NCBI GenBank assembly: GCA_007117945.1
Contig: SKTN01000293.1
Location: 1-5,599 of the forward strand
Direction of reading: 5' to 3'
DNA length: 5,599 nucleotides
Origin: Nitriliruptoraceae bacterium
GTDB taxonomy: Bacteria; Actinomycetota; Nitriliruptoria; Nitriliruptorales; Nitriliruptoraceae
Positions 1 through 5,599 of the stretch are shown here, piece after piece. Made by a program: the position numbers and the translations under genes. The notes beneath the pieces are model-generated. The model saw only the letters and a list, made by a program, of their open reading frames with translations, did not search any database and was not told the DNA's origin. Within the stretch, counting starts at the first letter, position 1, and each line of letters begins with the position of its first letter.

Positions 1-593
1 AGCCCCTCGAAGGCCTCGAAGTCCCCCGAGACCCCGGCCGGGTCGGGGATCCACCCGGGGATCTGGAGCTGGCCCTCGAGGAGCTCGTCCTCGTCGATCG
101 GCTCGCCGTCCTCGTCCTCCGCGTCCAGATCCACGTCGCGACGGGCGTCGAGCACCTCGCGGTAGTCCTGCACCTCGTGACCGGGGAACTGCTCGGCCAA
201 CGACTCCAGGGTCTGCTCCACGGTGAGCCCCTCGGGCACGGTGAAGCGGATCGTCGGGGGCGCGATGGGCCCGGCGGCCAGCACCGCGATGGCGTCCTCG
301 ATCTCCATCCCGGTCTCGAGCTCGAACACACCCGGCTGGAGGCTGGCCTCGAGCTCCGCGTCCTCCGCGGCGGAGCGGAACCGGAAGGAGCTGCGCACCA
401 CCCCCAGGTCCTCGAGCTCATCGCCGACGAAGCGCACCGAGGCGCCGCGCTGCACCTGGTACTCGACGGGCGCACCGGGTTCGATCTCGTCGACGAACAC
501 CTCGGTGTCGAGGTACCACACACCGGCAGCCACAGCGGCCAGGCCCAGGATGCCGAAGGCGAGGAACCAGCGCGAGCCGCGGCTCAGGCGCAT
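1..593 (-). CDS. mltG: Endolytic murein transglycosylase MltG, N-terminal part (3' end beyond window)
   Basis: MltG (YceG family) is an inner-membrane lytic transglycosylase that cuts nascent peptidoglycan strands and so helps set glycan chain length. About 197 codons are visible. Residues 1-8 are basic, and a single membrane segment at about 9-28 (core WFLAFGILGLAAVAAGVWYL) predicts a periplasmic/extracellular body. Next come the LysM-like YceG signatures: YQVQRGAS (about 45-52), then a VVRSSFRFR stretch, LQPGVFEL (about 86-93) and IRFTVPEGLTVEQT (about 115-128). The frame leaves the window at FEAFEGL, where the family usually has its EGxLFPdTY motif. The catalytic Glu lies further on and is not visible. 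ATG at 593 is chosen because AGGAGGG (609-603) sits 9 nt upstream and the membrane segment follows at once. An acidic stretch rich in D and E at about 150-172 looks longer than usual. The gene follows ruvX after 72 nt. Family assignment is firm; completeness cannot be judged. Confidence 0.9.
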   Translation of the reverse strand, partial: MRLSRGSRWFLAFGILGLAAVAAGVWYLDTEVFVDEIEPGAPVEYQVQRGASVRFVGDELEDLGVVRSSFRFRSAAEDAELEASLQPGVFELETGMEIEDAIAVLAAGPIAPPTIRFTVPEGLTVEQTLESLAEQFPGHEVQDYREVLDARRDVDLDAEDEDGEPIDEDELLEGQLQIPGWIPDPAGVSGDFEAFEG

Positions 594-665
594 CGCGGTG
601 TTCCCTCCTGATCGCACCCGGGTAGCGCCGTGCACGGTACCCGCCCGGCGGCGACAACCTCGTCG
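594..665 (-). other. ruvX-mltG intergenic spacer with imperfect hairpin
   Basis: This 72-nt spacer holds an inverted repeat: CGGGTA (619-624) pairs with TACCCG (638-643). Inside it lies the perfect palindrome CCGTGCACGG (628-637), which gives an upper 3-bp stem with a TGCA loop, separated from the lower stem by a 3-nt bulge. There is no U-tract, so it is not a classical intrinsic terminator. The mltG Shine-Dalgarno AGGAGG (609-604) lies just downstream and remains unpaired. It could be a processing, attenuation or stability element, or chance in GC-rich DNA. I see no convincing promoter: TACCGT (minus strand, inside the hairpin) fits TANNNT, but the nearest TTG-type -35, TTGTCG, is only 12 nt away. 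Confidence 0.4.
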
Positions 666-1150
666 TCAGCCCTGGCGGCGCAGACGGTGGGCCTCGAGCA
701 CGCCCTGGAGCAGCACGCTGGCGGCGACCTGGTCGACGGCCTCCTTGCGCCCGGTCCGGGACACGTCGGCGTCGATCATCACCCGCTCGGCCTCCACGGT
801 GGTGAACCGCTCATCCCACAGCCGCACGGGCAGGCCGGTGCGTGCCCGCAACTCATCCGCGAACCGGCGTGCGCGGCCGGCCGCCCGCCCCTCACGGCCG
901 TCGAGGTCGCGGGGGTAGCCCACGACCAGTCCTGCGGCCTCGTGGCGGGCCACGGCGTCGGTCAGGGCGTCCAGGGCCGGACCGTCGGCGTCGCGGGGGA
1001 CGTGGAGGGTCTCCGCGGGTGAGGCCACCACCTGACCGGGGTCGCTGACGGCCAGGCCGATGCGGACGGCCCCGAGGTCGATGCCGAGCAGCCGTCCCGT
1101 GGTGGGCAGCTCATCGCCGTCGCCCCGTGAGGGCGCGGGTGCGGGGGCGC

Positions 1151-1154
<4 letters not shown>
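666..1154 (-). CDS. ruvX: RuvX/YqgF-family putative Holliday junction resolvase
   Basis: A 162-residue protein of the YqgF family (RNase H-like fold), annotated as a Holliday junction resolvase; in E. coli the family is also linked to pre-16S rRNA processing. Conserved blocks are visible in order: LLGIDLGAVRIGLAVSD (about 22-38, with the likely metal-binding Asp26), VGYPRDLDG (about 78-86, matching the VGLPxxxDG block), WDERFTT (about 113-119) and DQVAASVLLQ (about 141-150, with Asp141). These contain the acidic residues expected of the active site. Length is slightly above the usual 130-150 because of a roughly 20-residue Ala/Pro-rich N-terminal tail of low complexity. The ATG start shares ATGA with the alaS stop, and GGGAGGTGGGG (1166-1156 on the minus strand) lies just upstream inside alaS, so translation is probably coupled to AlaS. 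No alternative ATG or GTG lies before the first conserved block. Cytoplasmic. The family call is secure; which activity dominates here is not visible. Confidence 0.93.
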
Positions 1155-3838
<2,684 letters not shown>

Positions 3839-3980
3839 GGTGGGTCCTTGGGTCGTGCGTGATGGTGCCACGTCACGGTGACAGGGTCGTTCACCGCGGG
3901 GCCGGTGTGCCGGAGGGGCGCGCGTCCGCGTGCGGGTGCCGGTGGTGTGACCGGGCCGCAGCCGGCCGTCTGCACCGGGC
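3839..3980 (-). promoter_or_regulatory. Structured leader upstream of alaS
   Basis: This 142-nt non-coding stretch is packed with short inverted repeats. In transcription order these are GGCCG-4 nt-CGGCC (3967-3954), CCGGT-6 nt-ACCGG (3954-3939), CCGG-TGTG-CCGG (about 3912-3902 read on either strand), CGGTGA-9 nt-TCACCG (3896-3876) and the palindrome GTCACNGTGAC (3882-3872). The last two share the TCACCG segment and so exclude each other. The first hairpin begins 13 nt after the stop of the preceding gene and has no U-tract. No TANNNT -10 box is present on the minus strand (no TA step there at all), so alaS is probably read from upstream. E. coli AlaS is known to bind an operator at its own promoter; whether these palindromes do something similar is inference only. 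Confidence 0.4.
3845..3849 (-). promoter_or_regulatory. alaS ribosome binding site
   Basis: AAGGA on the minus strand, 6 nt before GTG 3838. It decides the alaS start against the longer in-frame ATG at 4204, since the GTG also gives the family-typical N-terminus. Confidence 0.75.
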
Positions 3981-4238
3981 TCACGCCCCCAGGGTCTCGC
4001 GCAGGCTCGGGACGTCGAACCGGCCGCGCAGTTCCGCCTCGCGCTCCGCCGCCGCGACCCGCCCCTCCGCGGCGGCCGCCTTGAGCCGGTCGCTGAAGCT
4101 GGCCGCCGCCCGGCCGGCGTTGCCGGCGAGGTTGGTGGGCTGCACGGCGCGCTGGGCGTCGTCGAGGCGCCGCACGATGTAGGCACCGACGATGACACCG
4201 GCACCGAGTCCGAGGGCGAGGGTGAACGCGCGCTTCAC
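3981..4238 (-). CDS. Small single-pass membrane protein, DUF6167-like
   Basis: An 85-residue protein of unknown function. One N-terminal membrane segment lies at about 4-22 (AFTLALGLGAGVIVGAYIV) after a short basic start. The rest is a hydrophilic, Ala/Arg/Glu-rich, probably helical tail ending in a REAELRGRF-type segment at about 66-74. The Gly-rich membrane helix, the following R-R/K stretch, the P-x-x-LAG/A pattern and a terminal REAEL motif recall the actinobacterial DUF6167 family, whose members sit between a DUF948 gene and alaS; the assignment rests on that position plus weak similarity. It also resembles YtxH-type small proteins in layout. The GTG start at 4238 is supported by AGGA (4249-4246) with a 7-nt spacer. 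It lies 91 nt after the DUF948 gene and 142 nt before alaS, all co-directional. Real gene: likely, given codon-consistent composition and synteny; function: unknown. Confidence 0.8.
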   Translation of the reverse strand: MKRAFTLALGLGAGVIVGAYIVRRLDDAQRAVQPTNLAGNAGRAAASFSDRLKAAAAEGRVAAAEREAELRGRFDVPSLRETLGA

Positions 4239-4245
4239 GGGGTCA

Positions 4246-4249
4246 TCCT
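4246..4249 (-). promoter_or_regulatory. Ribosome binding site of the DUF6167-like gene
   Basis: AGGA on the minus strand, 7 nt before GTG 4238. It overlaps the ATG at 4246, which is out of frame with the gene and runs only three codons (M-T-P) to a stop overlapping the GTG. The GTG is therefore the better start. Confidence 0.6.
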
Positions 4250-4329
4250 GTGGTCCGAGGGGGTGGTCACGGGTGTGAGGTGGGTCCGGCGGTAGCCGTA
4301 ACTCCGTCCCGGGACACCGGGGACGTCGC

Positions 4330-4680
4330 TCACTCCGCCATCTTGCGGCTGGCCCGGGCCGTGCCGGCGGCGAAGGCCGCCACCTTGATCAGCGGGTTGG
4401 ACACCGTGGCGTGCAGCACGCCGACCAACTGGTCGGTGGTGGAGGTGATCGACTGCACGCCGGCGACGATGGTGTCGATGCGGGCGAGCTCCACGTTCAC
4501 CCCGGCAGCGGTCTCGGTGACCTGCTCGAGGGTGGGCAGGAGCCGATCGGTGGTCTCCCTGAGGCCCCGGGTGGCCTCCTCCAGGAGGCCGACGGTCTTG
4601 AGCAGGGCGTAGGAGGCCATCACCACCAGTGCACCCCAGAACACGACGGCGAAGACGATGGCCCAGTCCCTGACGGTCAC
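4330..4680 (-). CDS. DUF948 domain-containing membrane protein (YtxG-like)
   Basis: A 116-residue single-pass membrane protein of the DUF948 family, whose biochemical role is unknown; the Bacillus member YtxG is a general-stress protein. The membrane segment at about 5-27 (DWAIVFAVVFWGALVVMASYALL) is followed by a long amphipathic helical region at about 30-90 with TTDRLLPTLEQVTETA and an ITSTTDQLVGVL repeat-like heptad pattern, suggesting a coiled coil. It ends in the family-typical NPLIKVAAFAAG (about 95-106) and a basic tail. The start is GTG 4680, preceded by GGAGGA (4695-4690) with a 9-nt spacer; no better upstream start exists in frame. It is the first gene of the presumed alaS operon, followed by another small single-pass membrane protein. 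A possible promoter lies upstream. Family confidence is good from layout, C-terminal motif and gene order; function stays open. Confidence 0.88.
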   Translation of the reverse strand: MTVRDWAIVFAVVFWGALVVMASYALLKTVGLLEEATRGLRETTDRLLPTLEQVTETAAGVNVELARIDTIVAGVQSITSTTDQLVGVLHATVSNPLIKVAAFAAGTARASRKMAE

Positions 4681-4689
4681 GTGCGGTCG

Positions 4690-4695
4690 TCCTCC
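4690..4695 (-). promoter_or_regulatory. Ribosome binding site of the DUF948 gene
   Basis: GGAGGA on the minus strand, 9 nt before GTG 4680. It supports the GTG start, for which no ATG alternative exists nearby. Confidence 0.7.
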
Positions 4696-4721
4696 ACCTC
4701 GGCGGCATGGCGTGGGGTGCG

Positions 4722-4750
4722 AGCCTAGCCGCGGGGCCGGAGGGCGACCA
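4722..4750 (-). promoter_or_regulatory. Possible promoter of the DUF948-alaS-ruvX-mltG operon
   Basis: In the 81-nt gap after the histidine kinase gene, TAGGCT (4727-4722, minus strand) fits the actinobacterial TANNNT -10 pattern. TGGTCG (4750-4745) is a weak -35 candidate at a 17-nt spacing. A transcript would start near 4715 and leave about 35 nt before GTG 4680. The -35 match is poor, so this rests mainly on the -10 box, the spacing, and TA being rare in this GC-rich DNA. Confidence 0.35.
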
Positions 4751-4761
4751 TCGACGGCGGA

Positions 4762-5599
4762 TCAGGGCGTGGTGTGCTCCGCACGGGGGAGGTCGAACCA
4801 GAAGCAGGTCCGTCCCGGGAGCGATGCCATCCCCACGGCGCCGCCGTGTCGCTCGACGATCTCCCGGCTGATGGCCAGCCCCAGTCCGGTCCCGCCGCGG
4901 CTGCGCGGATCGGTCGGATCCGCCTGCACGAACCGTTCGAACACCCGCTCCCCCAGCTGCGGGGGCACCCCCGGCCCGTCGTCCACCACCTCCACACGCA
5001 CACGGGCGGGGTTGTCGCGCGCGGCGGCGAGGTACACCTCGATGGTGCTGCCCTTCGGCGCGAACCGTGCGGCGTTGGACAGGTAGTTGGCCAGGACCTG
5101 CTGGATCCGGGCCCGGTCGATGTGGACCAGGTCGCCGTCACCGGGCGAGGCGAGCCGGCAGCGCACCCCGTGGAGCCGCGCCAGGGGCTGATGGTCGGCG
5201 ATCGTCACCTGGACCAGCTCCGCCAGCTGCTCCGTAGCGTGACGGAACCCCTGGTCGTCCCGCGAGAGGCGCTCGAGGTCGAGCAGGTCGTCGATCAGCC
5301 CGCGCAGCCGGGCGGTGTTGCGCTGTCCGATCTCGACGAGCTGGGCGGCCGCAGGCGCGAGCTGGCCTCCGGCGCCCGCCTCCAGCAGATCCAGGGCGCC
5401 CCCGATCGAGGTCAGCGGGGTGCGCAGCTCGTGGCTGACCGTGGAGACGAACCCCTCCTTGGCGAGCTCGGCCTGGCGGGCCTCCGTGACGTCGGAGGTG
5501 CTGCCGCTCATCCGGGTGGGGCGGCCGCGGGGGTCGTAGTCCACGAGGCCGCGCAGGATCATCGGCACGCGACGGCCGTCGCGGTGCAGCCCCTCGGAG
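4762..5599 (-). CDS. PAS-domain sensor histidine kinase, C-terminal part (5' end beyond window)
   Basis: A two-component sensor kinase that autophosphorylates on His and passes phosphate to a response regulator. About 278 residues are visible (numbered from the window edge). Residues 1-40 form the end of a PAS domain with its PAC part: EGLHRDGRRVPM, then GLVDYDPRGRPTRMSGSTSDVTEARQ-type pattern. HisKA follows with the H-box STVSHELRTPLTSIGG, phospho-acceptor His at about 56, then a LIDDLLDLERLSR helix. The HATPase_c domain has N-box NYLSNAARFAP (about 171-181), G1 VVDDGPGVPP (about 204-213), F-box FERFVQAD (about 220-227) and G2 GGTGLGLAIS (about 235-244). All ATP-binding motifs are intact, so it is probably active. 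The sequence ends shortly after CFWFDL with no receiver domain attached. Any sensing region and membrane segments, and the partner regulator, lie outside. GTG 5568 is internal to the PAC part and not the true start. It is 81 nt from the next gene and probably a separate unit. Confidence 0.95.
   Translation of the reverse strand, partial: SEGLHRDGRRVPMILRGLVDYDPRGRPTRMSGSTSDVTEARQAELAKEGFVSTVSHELRTPLTSIGGALDLLEAGAGGQLAPAAAQLVEIGQRNTARLRGLIDDLLDLERLSRDDQGFRHATEQLAELVQVTIADHQPLARLHGVRCRLASPGDGDLVHIDRARIQQVLANYLSNAARFAPKGSTIEVYLAAARDNPARVRVEVVDDGPGVPPQLGERVFERFVQADPTDPRSRGGTGLGLAISREIVERHGGAVGMASLPGRTCFWFDLPRAEHTTP

Noticed and set aside
177..611. Plus-strand open frame of 144 codons near the window start
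   Set aside because: It lies antisense to mltG, has no family features, and is Gly/Glu/Leu/His-rich in the manner of a GC-rich shadow frame.
3839..3980. Possible T-box riboswitch before alaS: GTGGCACC (minus strand, about 3872-3865) resembles part of the T-box core
   Set aside because: The match covers only the GTGGnACC portion and lacks the following GCG. The 142-nt space is short for a stem I with specifier loop, and I could find no convincing terminator or sequestrator partner. A covariance-model search would settle it.
4235..4246. Three-codon upstream ORF (ATG ACC CCG TGA) overlapping the GTG start of the DUF6167-like gene
   Set aside because: Its ATG overlaps the Shine-Dalgarno used by the GTG and has no properly spaced site of its own, so translation is unlikely.
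4306..4315. Perfect palindrome GTCCCGGGAC after the DUF948 stop
   Set aside because: No loop, no U-tract and only 10 bp; such palindromes are expected by chance in DNA this rich in G and C.
3872..4681. CGTGAC shared by the leaders or starts of alaS, the DUF6167-like gene and the DUF948 gene, as a possible common operator
   Set aside because: The same hexamer also occurs inside alaS coding sequence (for example near 1451 and 1828), and one copy is simply the DUF948 start region, so it is not specific.
4235..4708. A 157-codon minus-strand frame overlapping the DUF948 gene in another frame
   Set aside because: Arg/Gly/Pro-rich translation without domains. The DUF948 frame has a membrane helix, family C-terminal motif and a Shine-Dalgarno.

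Overview
This is a GC-rich window (about 70% by eye) in which every supportable gene lies on the minus strand, so transcription runs from high to low coordinates. The gene order DUF948 protein, small DUF6167-like membrane protein, alaS, ruvX, mltG is, from general knowledge, a typical actinobacterial (Actinomycetota) arrangement. High GC, three GTG starts and strong Shine-Dalgarno sites fit that. I cannot place it below phylum; a deep-branching or salt-tolerant actinobacterium is only a guess, from acidic stretches in the MltG-like protein.

Layout in transcription order: (1) 5599-4762, the C-terminal part of a PAS-type sensor histidine kinase, cut by the window edge; (2) an 81-nt gap with a possible TANNNT-type promoter; (3) 4680-4330, a DUF948 single-pass membrane protein; (4) a 91-nt gap; (5) 4238-3981, a tiny DUF6167-like single-pass membrane protein; (6) a 142-nt leader rich in short inverted repeats; (7) 3838-1151, alanyl-tRNA synthetase, complete, starting at GTG; (8) 1154-666, the YqgF-fold protein RuvX, coupled to alaS by a 4-nt ATGA overlap; (9) a 72-nt gap with a hairpin; (10) 593-1, the N-terminal third or so of the membrane-bound endolytic murein transglycosylase MltG, cut by the window edge.

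The genes from DUF948 to mltG probably form one operon joining translation (AlaS), a nucleic-acid housekeeping enzyme (RuvX), cell-wall strand cleavage (MltG) and two small membrane proteins of unknown role. The histidine kinase probably belongs to a separate unit. No mobile element, tRNA, rRNA, CRISPR array or defence gene is visible. This is essentially a conserved housekeeping region. The less understood parts are the paired small membrane proteins and the structured leaders before alaS and mltG.
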